Shown here: positions 8,904 through 18,499 of the stretch, piece by piece
How the letters are laid out: each line of letters opens with the position of its first letter
Position numbering within the stretch: position 1 is the stretch's first letter
From: Pontimonas salivibrio
GTDB lineage: Bacteria; Actinomycetota; Actinomycetes; Actinomycetales; Microbacteriaceae
Reading direction: 5' to 3'
Assembly (NCBI RefSeq): GCF_002950575.1
Contig: NZ_CP026923.1
Coordinates: 1,054,001-1,118,000, forward strand
DNA: 64,000 nucleotides
Program-made: the position numbers and the translations under genes
Notes under the pieces: generated by a model
Database searches by the model: none
What the model was told of the DNA's origin: nothing
What the model saw: only the letters and a program-made list of their open reading frames with translations

Positions 8904-9908
8904 TTACTTGTCGGTTGGAGCGGGCTGGCCACTTGTGGTGGTCGTAGAAGCCGCTTCGCTACGAGGCTCAGAATCTTCACCGAGCCGGTAGCGGTCCTCT
9001 GATTCTACCTCATCGTCTGGCTCCCACTCTTTGCCAGGGCGATACACCGAAGGTTCTAAGCCAGGGTGAGATCTGCTTTGCACCACAATAATCAGGAGTC
9101 CCAACACAATTCCAGCCAACGCTGCCCACTGATTCGCGCGCAGCCCAAAAATCACTTCAGCAACGTCCAGGCGCAAGAATTCGAGGGTGAAGCGTCCCGC
9201 GCCGTACCAGATCAAATACAGCGCAAAGGCTTTACCCCATTGGAGGTTGAGCTTTCTGGTCGCCGCAATGATGACCAGGGCTCCGAGAATGTTCCACAGG
9301 GACTCGTAGGCAAAGGTGGGGTGAAACAGGGTGTCCGCGGGCAACCCCACCGGAATGGCGGGATTACCCGGATCTATTTCCAGGCCCCACGGTAAGTCGG
9401 TTGGGGCACCGAAAAGCTCTTGGTTGAAATAGTTACCGAAGCGACCTGTGGCCTGCGCAATCAGCAAACCCGGTGCGAGGGCATCAGCAAAAGCCCAGAA
9501 ACGCACCCCAGTCACTCGGGTACCGATCCATGCACCGACCGCACCACCGAGGAGGGCACCGAAAATCGCGAGCCCGCCCTCCCAGACGTAGAGAACCCGC
9601 CAGAGATCTGCGCCCTCAAAAAAGTAATCGGCGGGGTGGGTGATGACGTGGAATAGCCTGCCCCCCAGAATGCCGAAGGGAACCGCGTACAGGGCAATAT
9701 CCACCACAATCCACGGTTCAGCGCCTCGACTGGTGAGACGGTGGTTCACAATCAGCACTGCCGCCACGATGCCCAGCAAGATGAACAGGGCGTAGGCATT
9801 CACGCTGAGGTTGAGCGCAAACCAGTCAAGACCGAGGTCTCGAAGCCATTGCCCGATATTGAATGAGCGCCATTCGGCAGGAGGGCTGGGCAGTGAATTC
9901 GGCAGCAT
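8904..9908 (-). CDS. lgt: Prolipoprotein diacylglyceryl transferase
   Basis: This 334-residue polytopic membrane enzyme transfers diacylglycerol from phosphatidylglycerol to the lipobox cysteine of prolipoproteins. The Lgt signature is seen in TGRFGNYFNQELFG, together with the essential region GILGGRLFHVITH and about seven hydrophobic segments. The last ~65 residues are an acidic, Ser/Thr-rich cytoplasmic tail typical of actinobacterial versions. A GGAAGAAG site precedes the ATG. It follows trpA by 37 bases, a linkage widespread in Actinobacteria. One probable substrate, the lipoprotein at 62925-63401, is in this window. Confidence 0.96.
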   Translation of the reverse strand: MLPNSLPSPPAEWRSFNIGQWLRDLGLDWFALNLSVNAYALFILLGIVAAVLIVNHRLTSRGAEPWIVVDIALYAVPFGILGGRLFHVITHPADYFFEGADLWRVLYVWEGGLAIFGALLGGAVGAWIGTRVTGVRFWAFADALAPGLLIAQATGRFGNYFNQELFGAPTDLPWGLEIDPGNPAIPVGLPADTLFHPTFAYESLWNILGALVIIAATRKLNLQWGKAFALYLIWYGAGRFTLEFLRLDVAEVIFGLRANQWAALAGIVLGLLIIVVQSRSHPGLEPSVYRPGKEWEPDDEVESEDRYRLGEDSEPRSEAASTTTTSGQPAPTDK

Positions 9909-9945
9909 TAATTCTTCTTCCGTGGTGCGTGGGCGAATCTCTAGG

Positions 9946-10743
9946 CTACCTGGCCTGGAGCCCGCTTCGTTTGGTCAAACCCGCCGCAACGGTTCTCAAC
10001 TGGTCAAGACCACCCTCGTCGAGTGCACGCACCAGGGCGGATCCCACAATGGCACCATCGGCGTAGGCGAGCACCTCATCGACGTGCTCGCCAGTGGAAA
10101 TACCGAGGCCCACACAGACCGAATCAGCGTCCTGCTCTCGAAGTCTGGAGACGACCGTGTGCGCCGCCTTGTCCACGCCCGCTCGGGTCCCCGTAATTCC
10201 CATCGTGGACACCGCATAGACAAACCCTTTGGACTCTGCCACGGCCCGCGCAAGGCGTTCGTCGCTGGAGGACGGTGCAGCGAGAAATACCCGCTCAGCG
10301 CCTAGGCGTTCAGAAACCTCTAGCCACTCGCTGGCCTCATCGGGGATGAGATCCGGGGTGATGAGACCTTTGGCGCCCGCCGCAAGAAGATCCTTGGTAA
10401 AGCGATCAACGCCGTACTGAACAACGGGATTCCAGTACGTCATCACCAGTACCGGTATGTCCACTCTGCGAGTGATTTCTGCAATTGCAGGAAACAGATC
10501 GCGAAGTTTAAAACCGGCTTCTAACGCGCGCTGGGTGGAGCGCGAAATCAGCGGTCCGTCCATCACAGGATCGGAATAGGGCACACCAAGCTCCAGAACA
10601 TCGAATCCTTCTTCGGCAAGAATGACGGCGGCCTCAACACTGGTCGCAAGATCTGGAAACCCCATTGGCAGGTAGCCAATAACCACACCGCGGCCGTTTT
10701 CCTTTGCGGCGGCAATGGTCTCCGCAACACTCGGGGTGGACAC
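9946..10743 (-). CDS. trpA: Tryptophan synthase alpha chain
   Basis: The 265-residue TIM barrel cleaves indole-3-glycerol phosphate to indole and glyceraldehyde-3-phosphate and feeds indole to TrpB through the subunit tunnel. The motif LELGVPYSDPVMDGP carries the catalytic aspartate region; the phosphate loop GLGISTGEHV and GSALV are present. It starts directly after the trpB stop, so the two are coupled. Length is normal. Confidence 0.97.
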   Translation of the reverse strand: MSTPSVAETIAAAKENGRGVVIGYLPMGFPDLATSVEAAVILAEEGFDVLELGVPYSDPVMDGPLISRSTQRALEAGFKLRDLFPAIAEITRRVDIPVLVMTYWNPVVQYGVDRFTKDLLAAGAKGLITPDLIPDEASEWLEVSERLGAERVFLAAPSSSDERLARAVAESKGFVYAVSTMGITGTRAGVDKAAHTVVSRLREQDADSVCVGLGISTGEHVDEVLAYADGAIVGSALVRALDEGGLDQLRTVAAGLTKRSGLQAR

Positions 10744-11949
10744 TTAAGCTCCTTCACCGATCAAGTTGAAGTATCGCGCCGCAGTTTCCATGTCTTTATC
10801 TCCGCGGCCACTGAGATTGACCAAAATGTTCGCTCCAGGGCCGAGCTCTTTTCCAAGCTTCTCGGTGCCGGCAAGACCGTGAGCGGTCTCGATTGCCGGA
10901 ATAATTCCTTCACTGTGGGACAGCCTGCGCAGTGCCTGCATGGCCTCATCGTCAGTGACGGAGCCGTATTCGCTTCGCCCAATGGATTGTAGCCAGGCGT
11001 GTTCGGGGCCGACACCGGGGTAGTCAAGACCCGCAGAAATTGAGTGCGACTCGATGGTTTGACCGTCTTCGTCTTGGAGTACCAGGCTTCTGGCCCCGTG
11101 GAGAACCCCGGCCTTACCCATTCCGAGGGTCGCTGCATGGTGGGGAGTATCGACGCCGTCGCCACCCGCTTCATAACCCACAAGGCGTACCGAAGGATCG
11201 TCAAGGAAGGCGTGGAAAATACCCATCGCGTTGCTGCCACCACCAATACAGGCGGTGACGGCGTCTGGTAGGCGACCGGTCAGCTCAAGCATTTGCTGAC
11301 GGGCTTCGTAGCCAATGACCGAGTGGAAGTCTCGGACAATGAGCGGGAACGGGTGCGGTCCGGCAACAGTGCCCAAAAGGTAGTGGGAGTGCTCCACATT
11401 GGCCACCCAGTCGCGCATCGCTTCGTTGATGGCGTCTTTCAATGTCCTCGAACCAGTGGTCACAGGGTGGACCTCTGCACCCAAAAGGCGCATTCTGGCG
11501 ACATTCAAGGCCTGTCGTTCAGTGTCGACCTGCCCCATGTAGACCAGGCACTCCATGCCCATCAGTGCTGCAGCAGTGGCGGTCGCCACACCGTGTTGGC
11601 CGGCGCCAGTTTCGGCGATAAGCCTCGTTTTTCCAATTCTTTTCGCCAGAAGCGCCTGACCCAACACGTTGTTGATTTTGTGACTGCCGGTGTGATTCAG
11701 GTCTTCGCGCTTCAAGAAAATTCGCGCCCCACCGCAATATTCCGAGTAGCGGGTTGCTTCGGTGATGATGGAGGGCCGACCCGTGTAGTCGCGATGGAGC
11801 CGATCTAGTTCGGCTTGAAAGGTAGGGTCTGCCTTGGCGTCCCGGTAGGCGGCTTCTAGCTCATCGAGCGCGCCAATGAGAGATTCGGGGACGAATCGTC
11901 CACCGAATGCGCCGTAGTACGGGCCTGATTCTTCACGAAGTGTTGTCAT
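10744..11949 (-). CDS. trpB: Tryptophan synthase beta chain
   Basis: This 401-residue PLP enzyme condenses indole with serine. The PLP lysine is K91 in HTGSHKINN, the phosphate loop [10 protein letters not shown] is intact, and GAGQHG binds the cofactor environment. It overlaps the end of trpC by 4 bases and abuts trpA, forming trpCBA. It is a standard TrpB1-type enzyme with no unusual changes. Confidence 0.98.
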   Translation of the reverse strand: MTTLREESGPYYGAFGGRFVPESLIGALDELEAAYRDAKADPTFQAELDRLHRDYTGRPSIITEATRYSEYCGGARIFLKREDLNHTGSHKINNVLGQALLAKRIGKTRLIAETGAGQHGVATATAAALMGMECLVYMGQVDTERQALNVARMRLLGAEVHPVTTGSRTLKDAINEAMRDWVANVEHSHYLLGTVAGPHPFPLIVRDFHSVIGYEARQQMLELTGRLPDAVTACIGGGSNAMGIFHAFLDDPSVRLVGYEAGGDGVDTPHHAATLGMGKAGVLHGARSLVLQDEDGQTIESHSISAGLDYPGVGPEHAWLQSIGRSEYGSVTDDEAMQALRRLSHSEGIIPAIETAHGLAGTEKLGKELGPGANILVNLSGRGDKDMETAARYFNLIGEGA

Positions 11950-12719
11950 GATTGGCAGTACTCTCTCACGGTTGCCTGGGGGTTCTCTCCGGTGACGAGC
12001 GCTTCACCCACCAGCACAAAATCAGCTCCCTGCTCGCGGTAAGCCGCCACATCGGCCGGTGTGTTCACGGCCGATTCCGCAACCGTCGCCACACCTGACG
12101 GGATTAAGTCGCGAAGTGTGCCAAACAGGTTCCGATCGAGTTCGAAAGTGGTCAAATCTCGTGCGTTAATCCCAATGAGTTCGGCCCCCAGATCGACGGC
12201 CCGTCGGACTTCGTCGGCGCTATGTGCCTCCACTAGTGCCTGCATCCCCCAGGTGTTGGCCTCATCAATGATCGATCGTGCCACCGCATCATTCACCGCG
12301 GCCATGATCACCAGGATCATGCTCGCGCCGTGGGCGCGGGCGTCAACGACCTGATAGGTACTGGTGAGGAAGTCTTTGCGAAGAACGGGAATATCGACCG
12401 CTGAGGACACCTGCGCGAGGTCGTCGAGGGAACCTTTGAACTGTCTCGACTCGGTCAACACGCTGATGGCACTGGCACCACCCGCTTCGTATTCTTTAGC
12501 CAACCAGACCGGGTCAGGAATGTCAGCCAGAGGGCCCTTAGAGGGGCTCGCCCGTTTGATTTCCGCAATCACGCCGACATGGTCCAGCCCCGGAGCCAAG
12601 TGTGCTGAGACAGACACCGCGGGCATCAGTGTGGCTTTGGCCACCAACTCCTCTAACGGAACAGTCGCCTCACGATTGCGGGCATCCTCACGGGCACCCG
12701 CAACAAGCTCGTTTAACAC
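11946..12719 (-). CDS. trpC: Indole-3-glycerol phosphate synthase
   Basis: The 257-residue barrel closes the ring of 1-(o-carboxyphenylamino)-1-deoxyribulose-5-phosphate. [12 protein letters not shown] holds the catalytic lysine and substrate-binding residues, and VLRKDFL and GINARDL are conserved. It is monofunctional: no TrpF domain is attached. The GTG start sits immediately after the stop of the upstream small membrane gene. The cluster contains no trpF; in Actinobacteria the HisA-like isomerase PriA usually covers that step. Confidence 0.97.
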   Translation of the reverse strand: MLNELVAGAREDARNREATVPLEELVAKATLMPAVSVSAHLAPGLDHVGVIAEIKRASPSKGPLADIPDPVWLAKEYEAGGASAISVLTESRQFKGSLDDLAQVSSAVDIPVLRKDFLTSTYQVVDARAHGASMILVIMAAVNDAVARSIIDEANTWGMQALVEAHSADEVRRAVDLGAELIGINARDLTTFELDRNLFGTLRDLIPSGVATVAESAVNTPADVAAYREQGADFVLVGEALVTGENPQATVREYCQS

Positions 12720-12950
12720 CTAGTGGGTGTCCTTTGGCTGCCATTTTGGTCCGCGGACGCCATAGCCCATCGCCGCTAAGAGGGGTCCGAGGAGTAGGCC
12801 GCCAACGAACACCGCCATCGAAATCCAGAACGGTGTCCAGATGGCGAGGAAGAAGAACACTGTGGCGGCGGAAAGTCCAGCAATCGACACCGCTACGGCT
12901 ATCCAGGCCGCAGGAGAGTGGCCGTGTCCGGGGTCATTCTCGGGGGTCAT
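12720..12950 (-). CDS. HGxxPAAW-type small membrane protein
   Basis: The 76-residue protein contains HGHSPAAW near residues 9-16, followed by two hydrophobic segments (about 17-35 and 39-63) and a short basic tail. This is the HGxxPAAW family of actinobacterial trp operons. The function is unknown. A GAGGAG site precedes the ATG. It lies between the gene for the Trp-associated membrane protein and trpC, so a role in tryptophan homeostasis or transport can be guessed from context only. Confidence 0.85.
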   Translation of the reverse strand: MTPENDPGHGHSPAAWIAVAVSIAGLSAATVFFFLAIWTPFWISMAVFVGGLLLGPLLAAMGYGVRGPKWQPKDTH

Positions 12951-12984
12951 AAACGCTCCTCTTCACACACGATTTTCCTCCATC

Positions 12985-13548
12985 TTACCGGGAGGTGGGG
13001 TCTTCTCCGTCGCTCAGGGACTCCCACGGGTCGGGCTCATCCACCTGATCCGAGCGTTCATATTTCGACCGGCCACTGCCACGCCGCCCGGGGACCAGCA
13101 CACCCCACAACCCTGAAATAATGATCGCGAGAAGCACTACGCCCCACAACCCAATCCACGCCGGCGACCAGGTCGTCACACTGTCTGAGGCTGATAGTGC
13201 ACCGATCACACCGCTCGCATTGGACGCGACCGATTCGATGACCGAATCGGTTTCGATAAAAGCGCGGGCATAAAACACGATTGCAACCCCACCTAACAAC
13301 CCTTGCAGGACGCTCACGACTCGGGTGGCTCTCTCCCGTGTCAACAGGGTCGCACCCCACGCGGCAACGGCTGCAAGGGCGGCACTAAAAGAGGCGGGAG
13401 CGACTTCAGCCACGCCGGCTGTGCCAGTCGCTCCGGTGGGGAGCTCGACGGTGACCCACGGTGCTCCGACACTTACCAAACCCACAATTAAGGCCACAAT
13501 CATGGGGTAATGGCGACTGCCGCGACGTGGTGTACACGAATCAGCCAT
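12985..13548 (-). CDS. Trp biosynthesis-associated membrane protein (TIGR02234-like)
   Basis: A 187-residue protein with four predicted membrane segments: MIVALIVGLVSVG near the start, two in the middle, and a C-terminal one ending in LWGVLVPG, followed by a charged tail. Position after trpE and the overall pattern match the actinobacterial Trp-operon membrane family; its biochemical role is unknown. The frame stays open upstream into trpE, but the ATG at 13548 gives the expected N terminus and lies 22 bases after the trpE stop. No clear ribosome-binding site is seen, so coupled translation is likely. TTG at 13557 is an alternative start. Confidence 0.85.
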   Translation of the reverse strand: MADSCTPRRGSRHYPMIVALIVGLVSVGAPWVTVELPTGATGTAGVAEVAPASFSAALAAVAAWGATLLTRERATRVVSVLQGLLGGVAIVFYARAFIETDSVIESVASNASGVIGALSASDSVTTWSPAWIGLWGVVLLAIIISGLWGVLVPGRRGSGRSKYERSDQVDEPDPWESLSDGEDPTSR

Positions 13549-13570
13549 TCGAATCAACCATTCGACGCGG

Positions 13571-15130
13571 TCATTTCGAATCAGGTGCCTGTGTGTCCGG
13601 TTGTAGCGCGTTGGCTGTGGCAACGGCTCTGAGGGGCGCGGCCGCCTTGTGGTGGGTTTCTTGATACTCACTTTCGGGATCGGAATCGGCAACAATGCCC
13701 GCTCCTGCCTGGACGGTGGCCACACCTTCGCGCATCCACACGGTTCGAATCGCAATCGCCACATCGGCGTCACCGCGGTGGGCAAAGTAGCCCACCACTC
13801 CCCCATAGACGCCACGCCGATCGGGTTCCAGATCGTCGATGATTTCCAGCGCCCGAGGTTTCGGTGCGCCACTGAGGGTCCCTGCGGGAAATGTTGCGCG
13901 TAACACGTCGGTGAGACTCGCGTCCGGGCGCTTTTGGCCTTCGACGGAACTCACCAAATGCATGATGTGGCTAAAACGCTCCACTTCCATGAATTCGGTG
14001 ACGTCAACACTGCCCGACACACAGACGCGGGAGAGGTCATTTCTGGCCAAATCAACCAGCATGAGGTGCTCAGCCTGCTCTTTCTGATCTGCGGCCAACT
14101 CGTGGGCAATTTCCGCATCGCGCTCCGGGGTGTCCCCTCGGGGACGTGAACCCGCAATCGGGTGGGAGTACACGCGATTGTTTTTTACGCTCACAAGCGC
14201 TTCGGGCGATGACCCGACGACGTGGAAGGGAACCCCATCAGCCCCCCGTGATTCCAGCAAATACATGTAAGGGCTGGGGTTCAGCGAACGCAACACGCGA
14301 TACACCTCAAGGGCGCTTGCGGTGACCTCGGCATCAAAGCGCTGCCCGACGACCACTTGAAAGACATCCCCGTCAACAATGTGTTGCTTGGCTCGGGCCA
14401 CCATGTCGTGGAATTGCTCCCGGGTCATGTTGGGTGTTGCCCCCTGGGCCTCACCTTCGTGGCGAGTGGAGAGCGTTGAGGCTGTCGGTGCTCGAAGGGC
14501 GTCGTGAAGTGAATCCAACCGCGCCACAGCTTCGGTGTAGTGGCTCTTTGTGACGGGCTCCTGAGAGTAGACCAAGGCCAACAAAATCACATCCGACGAG
14601 TGGTGGTCAAAGACCACCAAATCTTTTGTGAGTGCCATCGCGACCCGTGGCACCGGGTGAACACTGCGTGGCGGGTGTGGCAGGTGTTCCAACTCCCGCA
14701 CCGCATCCCAGCCGATATAGCCGACAAGACCGCCAGAAAATGGGGGCACGGCGGGCAAGGCATTGCTTGCCCAGCGCAGGTCTAGTGCTTCGAGGGCATC
14801 GAGTGCTTTCTCGGGGACAGGTCCCCCGAAAGCCTCACTGGCACTCATTCCCAGCGAATCCCACTGCGCGTGACCATCTGATTCGGTCAACACACCATGG
14901 CTGGAGGCGCCAATAAAAGAATACCTCGACCATTTGCCGGCCTGATCGGCCGATTCCAGTAAAAAGGAGCCTGGGCCCCCGGAGAGTTTTCGATAAAGCC
15001 CCATCGGGGTTTCACTATCTGCAAAGAGTGTGCGCATTACTGCCACGACAGGCGCATCGTTGCCCGCCTCAAGAAAGGCCTCCAGCGTGGTGTCTCCCAG
15101 GTGGCTAATCGGCTGACCTGACTGGTTCAC
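13571..15130 (-). CDS. trpE: Anthranilate synthase component I
   Basis: The 519-residue protein converts chorismate to anthranilate with ammonia from TrpG. The chorismate-binding core is clear: [24 protein letters not shown], and [16 protein letters not shown] near the C terminus. The N-terminal region with the tryptophan inhibition site (LLESADQ) is present, so feedback control is likely. Translation starts with GTG overlapping the hisI stop by 4 bases, which ties the trp genes to the his genes. trpG and trpD are not in this window. Confidence 0.97.
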   Translation of the reverse strand: MNQSGQPISHLGDTTLEAFLEAGNDAPVVAVMRTLFADSETPMGLYRKLSGGPGSFLLESADQAGKWSRYSFIGASSHGVLTESDGHAQWDSLGMSASEAFGGPVPEKALDALEALDLRWASNALPAVPPFSGGLVGYIGWDAVRELEHLPHPPRSVHPVPRVAMALTKDLVVFDHHSSDVILLALVYSQEPVTKSHYTEAVARLDSLHDALRAPTASTLSTRHEGEAQGATPNMTREQFHDMVARAKQHIVDGDVFQVVVGQRFDAEVTASALEVYRVLRSLNPSPYMYLLESRGADGVPFHVVGSSPEALVSVKNNRVYSHPIAGSRPRGDTPERDAEIAHELAADQKEQAEHLMLVDLARNDLSRVCVSGSVDVTEFMEVERFSHIMHLVSSVEGQKRPDASLTDVLRATFPAGTLSGAPKPRALEIIDDLEPDRRGVYGGVVGYFAHRGDADVAIAIRTVWMREGVATVQAGAGIVADSDPESEYQETHHKAAAPLRAVATANALQPDTQAPDSK

Positions 15131-15468
15131 GACCTGGCCTCAAAACAACTGGTTGACCCGGTGTGGCAGGCGGGCCCGGTCTGATCGACCCGGAGCAAGA
15201 TCGTGTCACCGTCACAGTCGAGAGAAAGTGACTGTGCCCATTGGACGTGACCGCTGGTGTCGCCCTTTCGCCAATATTCCTTGCGGGAGCGAGAAAAATA
15301 TGTCACTCGGCCTTCTGACACGGTGCGGCGAATCGCTTCTGCGTCCATCCACGCCAGCATTAATACCTGCAGGGTCTGGTCGTCTTGGACCACCACGGGG
15401 ACCAACCCGTCAGCGTTGAACACCACATCGCCGGGTATTTCGCCCGTGACTTTCACTACTGAGTTCAT
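15127..15468 (-). CDS. hisI: Phosphoribosyl-AMP cyclohydrolase
   Basis: The 113-residue metal enzyme opens the purine ring of PR-AMP in histidine synthesis. Its metal and zinc ligands are seen in [10 protein letters not shown] and the C-terminal pair of cysteines ([10 protein letters not shown]). The motif [11 protein letters not shown] is conserved. It is the stand-alone actinobacterial form, with HisE encoded separately. Start and stop overlap both neighbours (hisF and trpE) by 4 bases. Confidence 0.97.
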   Translation of the reverse strand: MNSVVKVTGEIPGDVVFNADGLVPVVVQDDQTLQVLMLAWMDAEAIRRTVSEGRVTYFSRSRKEYWRKGDTSGHVQWAQSLSLDCDGDTILLRVDQTGPACHTGSTSCFEARS

Positions 15469-16226
15469 CTGACTACCACCCCCTGCGCGACCAATTCTTC
15501 CTTAACCTGTGACACGGTCAACGCGCCACTGTGAAACACCGATGCCGCAAGCACCGCATCGGCGCCAGCCACAATCGCAGGAGCAAAGTGAGACAGCGCC
15601 CCTGCACCCCCTGAAGCGACCAGGGGAACAGACACGTGTGGCCGCAACAGAGAAATCAGCTCCACGTCGAAGCCTTCTTTGGTGCCGTCTGCGTCAATGG
15701 AGTTAACCAGTAGTTCTCCGGCTCCGCGGTCAACACTTTCGATTGCCCACTGGAGGGCATCAATGTCGGTTGTGGTCCGCCCACCATGAGTCGTCACGAC
15801 GAAGCCCGAGGGCGTGCCCGGGTCCCTTTTCACATCGAGGGATACAACACACACTTGGGCGCCAAAACGTTGAGCAATATCGTCGATGAGTTCTGGTCGA
15901 CTAATCGCTGCCGAATTGACACTGATCTTGTCGGCACCGTGGGCTAAGAGACGGGCAACATCGTCACTGGTTCGCACCCCTCCGCCCACCGTGAGCGGGA
16001 TAAAGAGGGTTTCTGCTGTCCGCCTGACAAGATCCAACGTGGTCGCCCGGTCATCAACCGTGGCGGTCACATCCAAGAAAGTGATCTCGTCGGCGCCCTG
16101 TGCACCGTAACGGGTCGCCAGCTCCACCGGGTCGCCCTGGTCAACAAGGTCGAGGAAGTTGACACCCTTGACGACCCTGCCCGAATCAACATCCAGGCAA
16201 GGAATGACCCGTGTGGCCAGAGTCAC
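15465..16226 (-). CDS. hisF: Imidazole glycerol phosphate synthase, cyclase subunit
   Basis: The 253-residue barrel makes imidazole glycerol phosphate and AICAR with ammonia from HisH. The start [23 protein letters not shown] gives the catalytic D11 region; the second catalytic aspartate lies in [14 protein letters not shown] at 16226 overlaps the hisG stop by one base (TAGTG). The longer open frame upstream belongs to the hisG region in another frame and was not used. hisH and hisA are elsewhere. Confidence 0.96.
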   Translation of the reverse strand: MTLATRVIPCLDVDSGRVVKGVNFLDLVDQGDPVELATRYGAQGADEITFLDVTATVDDRATTLDLVRRTAETLFIPLTVGGGVRTSDDVARLLAHGADKISVNSAAISRPELIDDIAQRFGAQVCVVSLDVKRDPGTPSGFVVTTHGGRTTTDIDALQWAIESVDRGAGELLVNSIDADGTKEGFDVELISLLRPHVSVPLVASGGAGALSHFAPAIVAGADAVLAASVFHSGALTVSQVKEELVAQGVVVR

Positions 16227-17089
16227 TAGATCCGCGCTGCGTGAATCGATGACATCAGGATGGCGCGGGCACCTAAGGCGTAGAGCCGGTCCATGACCTC
16301 GTGCTGGTCTCCACGGCGCACCATCGCCCGCACCGCAACCCATGCAGGGTCCTGCAACGGCGACACGGTGGGCGATTCCAGACCCGGAGAAATCGCAATC
16401 GCCTGGTCAAGTAGCTCTAACGGAAGGTCGTAGTCCATCAACACAAACTGTCTCGCGACTAAAACACCCTGGAGGCGCTGTTGCAGGGTCGCAAGACCTG
16501 GGGGGTTTTCTGGGCCCGCAATCAACACTGCTTCGGATTCCAGAATTACTGGACCAAAGATCTCTAACCCTTGGGCGGCAAGAGTGCGCCCCGTGGAGAC
16601 CACATCGGCCACGGCTTCAGCGACACCCAATCGGACTGCCGATTCCACGGCACCATCGAGGCGAACAATGTCGGCCACCACTCCACGCTCGGCCAAAAAC
16701 CGTTCGACCAGGTGCGGATAGCTCGTAGCGACCCTTTTGCCTTTGAGGGCTTCGAGGTCATCAATGCCTGGAGGGCCCGCGAAACGGAAAGTGGAAAAAC
16801 CAAAATCCAGAGGCTGAATCTCTCTCGCAGGAGTTTCCGAGTCGCGCAACAAGTCACGCCCGGTGATCCCAATATCGAGGGCGCCACTGGCCACATAGGT
16901 GGCGATGTCTCGAGGGCGCAAGTAGTAAAACTCGACCCCGTTTCGCTCATCGGGGACACTGAGTGCACGAGGATCAACGCGGCCCGAATAGCCCGCCTCA
17001 GTAAGCATTTGCTGAGCGGCGTCGGAAAGAGTGCCCTTATTGGGTACAGCGATCCGTAGCGGTTGTGCTGGAGTGTTCAGAGAACTCAT
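16226..17089 (-). CDS. hisG: ATP phosphoribosyltransferase, long form
   Basis: The 287-residue enzyme joins ATP and PRPP in the first step of histidine synthesis. The N terminus [19 protein letters not shown] and the PRPP-site region [12 protein letters not shown] are conserved. The C-terminal ACT-like regulatory domain ([18 protein letters not shown]) marks the long form, which is feedback-inhibited by histidine. The ATG at 17089 overlaps the hisE stop by 4 bases; the longer open frame starting at 17212 would run through hisE and is not used. Confidence 0.96.
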   Translation of the reverse strand: MSSLNTPAQPLRIAVPNKGTLSDAAQQMLTEAGYSGRVDPRALSVPDERNGVEFYYLRPRDIATYVASGALDIGITGRDLLRDSETPAREIQPLDFGFSTFRFAGPPGIDDLEALKGKRVATSYPHLVERFLAERGVVADIVRLDGAVESAVRLGVAEAVADVVSTGRTLAAQGLEIFGPVILESEAVLIAGPENPPGLATLQQRLQGVLVARQFVLMDYDLPLELLDQAIAISPGLESPTVSPLQDPAWVAVRAMVRRGDQHEVMDRLYALGARAILMSSIHAARI

Positions 17090-17349
17090 AGGGCGCGGTA
17101 CACATCCTCGAGGCTGACCCCGCGCGCGACCATCATCACCTGAAGGTGATAAAGCAACTGAGCGATTTCGACGGCAAGTTCTTCGTCTGTCTCGTGCTCG
17201 GCCGCCATCCACACTTCGGCGGCCTCTTCGACAACTTTTTTTCCAATGGCGTGCACACCGGCGGCGAGAAGTTCAGCTGTCCTCGACCCTTCAGTGGCTT
17301 CTAGGGACCGAACGTGGACTTCACGGTAAAGCTCATCGAAAGTTTTCAC
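17086..17349 (-). CDS. hisE: Phosphoribosyl-ATP pyrophosphatase
   Basis: The 87-residue all-alpha protein hydrolyses PR-ATP to PR-AMP. The MazG-like metal motif [10 protein letters not shown] followed by [14 protein letters not shown] is intact. It is the first gene of hisE-hisG-hisF-hisI. The GTG start has no Shine-Dalgarno sequence and lies six bases after a TAACCT hexamer, so a leaderless transcript may begin here and drive the joined his-trp genes. Confidence 0.95.
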   Translation of the reverse strand: MKTFDELYREVHVRSLEATEGSRTAELLAAGVHAIGKKVVEEAAEVWMAAEHETDEELAVEIAQLLYHLQVMMVARGVSLEDVYRAL

Positions 17350-17361
17350 GACACCAGGTTA
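17350..17361 (-). promoter_or_regulatory. Candidate -10 element for leaderless hisE transcript
   Basis: TAACCT (17361-17356 on the minus strand) is followed by six bases and the GTG of hisE. No ribosome-binding site is present. If real, it is the promoter for the his-trp cluster. Confidence 0.45.
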
Positions 17362-17399
17362 CCGGCCACAGCGCGCCGGAGGGCCATCACGCGGAGGGT

Positions 17400-17765
17400 T
17401 TAGCGGATGCCGACCAGGTCAATCACGAAGAGGAGCGTTTTTCCGCTCAACGGGTGCCCGCCACCGGAAGGACCATAGGCCAGGTGGGGTGGGCATGCCA
17501 GCGTTCGTCGCCCTCCGACTTTCATCCCTGGAATTCCTTCCTGCCAACCGGCAATGAGTCCCGAGAGGGGAAAGGTGATGGTTTGGCCACGCGACCAGGA
17601 ACTATCAAATTCTTCGCCCGTTTCGTAGTCCACTCCGAGGTAGTGGACTTCCACAGTGGCACCCGGCTTGGCTTCCTCGCCGGAGCCCACTTCGAGGTCA
17701 TCAATCACCAGTTCGCTGGGGGCTGGACCCATGGGGGGATCAATTTCGGGCTTTGTCTGTGACAT
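17400..17765 (-). CDS. FKBP-type peptidyl-prolyl cis-trans isomerase
   Basis: The 121-residue cytosolic protein is a single FKBP domain: VEVHYLGVDYETGEEFDSSW, the strand region FPLSGLIAGWQEGIPGM with the usual V/I-x-GW core, and RRTLACPPHLAYG. It catalyses proline isomerisation during folding. No signal peptide is seen. GGAG lies six bases before the ATG. It sits 53 bases after rpe and 50 before hisE, in the same direction as both. Confidence 0.93.
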   Translation of the reverse strand: MSQTKPEIDPPMGPAPSELVIDDLEVGSGEEAKPGATVEVHYLGVDYETGEEFDSSWSRGQTITFPLSGLIAGWQEGIPGMKVGGRRTLACPPHLAYGPSGGGHPLSGKTLLFVIDLVGIR

Positions 17766-17818
17766 GTCGCACTCCTTGCTCCTTCGGGACGGTCTGTGTG
17801 GGTGGTATTACGTGGCGC

Positions 17819-18487
17819 TTAGTGGCCCACGGCAGCCTGGGCCTCTGCCCGTAGTTCGGCGATCGCCTCAGCCGGAGAGATCTCTCGACCAAAAACACTG
17901 CTGCCGGCCACAAAAGTGTTTGCGCCTGCGCGAGCGGCACGTTGAATGGTGCCGGGACCTACTCCCCCGTCGACCTGGATCCACAGGTCTCGGCCGATGT
18001 CTGCCGCCCGCGTGGCAACAGCAGTGACTTTGTCCAGCACACTGTCCATGAAAGATTGCCCGCCAAAGCCTGGTTCCACGGTCATAATCAGTACCTGGTC
18101 GACACGCTCCACTAAATCGAGGTAGGGCTCGATGGGTGTGCCGGGCTTTACCGAGATGCCTGTCTTTGCCCCAGCCTTCTCCAGAGCCTCGATGACCGCG
18201 AGAGGGTCCTCGGTGGCTTCCACGTGAAACGTCACACAGTCGGCTCCGGTGCTCGCAAAATCAACTGCCCAACGCTCGGGGTTATCAATCATGAGGTGCA
18301 CATCGAGTGGGACGGGTGAGACGTCTTGGATGCGGCCCACCATTTGGGGCCCAAACGTCAAGTTGGGAACAAAGTGATAGTCCATGACATCCACGTGCAC
18401 CGCGTCTGCGGAGGAGATGCTCTGCAGTGCTGCTTCCATATTCACAAAATCGGCCGCAAGAACACTCGGATTAATTCGCACCTGCAC
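17819..18487 (-). CDS. rpe: Ribulose-phosphate 3-epimerase
   Basis: The 222-residue barrel interconverts ribulose-5-phosphate and xylulose-5-phosphate in the pentose phosphate pathway. INPSVLAADF, HVDVMDYHFVPN (metal ligands), MTVEPGFGGQSF and VDGGVGPGT are all present. The GTG start has no ribosome-binding site; TAGGCT lies six bases upstream. The gene follows rsmB, whose TAG stop is part of that hexamer. Confidence 0.96.
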   Translation of the reverse strand: MQVRINPSVLAADFVNMEAALQSISSADAVHVDVMDYHFVPNLTFGPQMVGRIQDVSPVPLDVHLMIDNPERWAVDFASTGADCVTFHVEATEDPLAVIEALEKAGAKTGISVKPGTPIEPYLDLVERVDQVLIMTVEPGFGGQSFMDSVLDKVTAVATRAADIGRDLWIQVDGGVGPGTIQRAARAGANTFVAGSSVFGREISPAEAIAELRAEAQAAVGH

Positions 18488-18499
18488 AGCTCAAGCCTA
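18488..18499 (-). promoter_or_regulatory. Candidate -10 element for leaderless rpe transcript
   Basis: TAGGCT (18499-18494) then six bases then GTG. The first three bases are also the stop codon of rsmB, so the promoter is nested in the gene junction. Same pattern as at the response regulator (TAGGCTTGA shared by both). Confidence 0.5.

Noticed and set aside
13549-13872. Longer N terminus for the Trp-associated membrane protein
   Set aside because: The extension lies inside trpE in another frame; the ATG at 13548 gives the expected first membrane segment.
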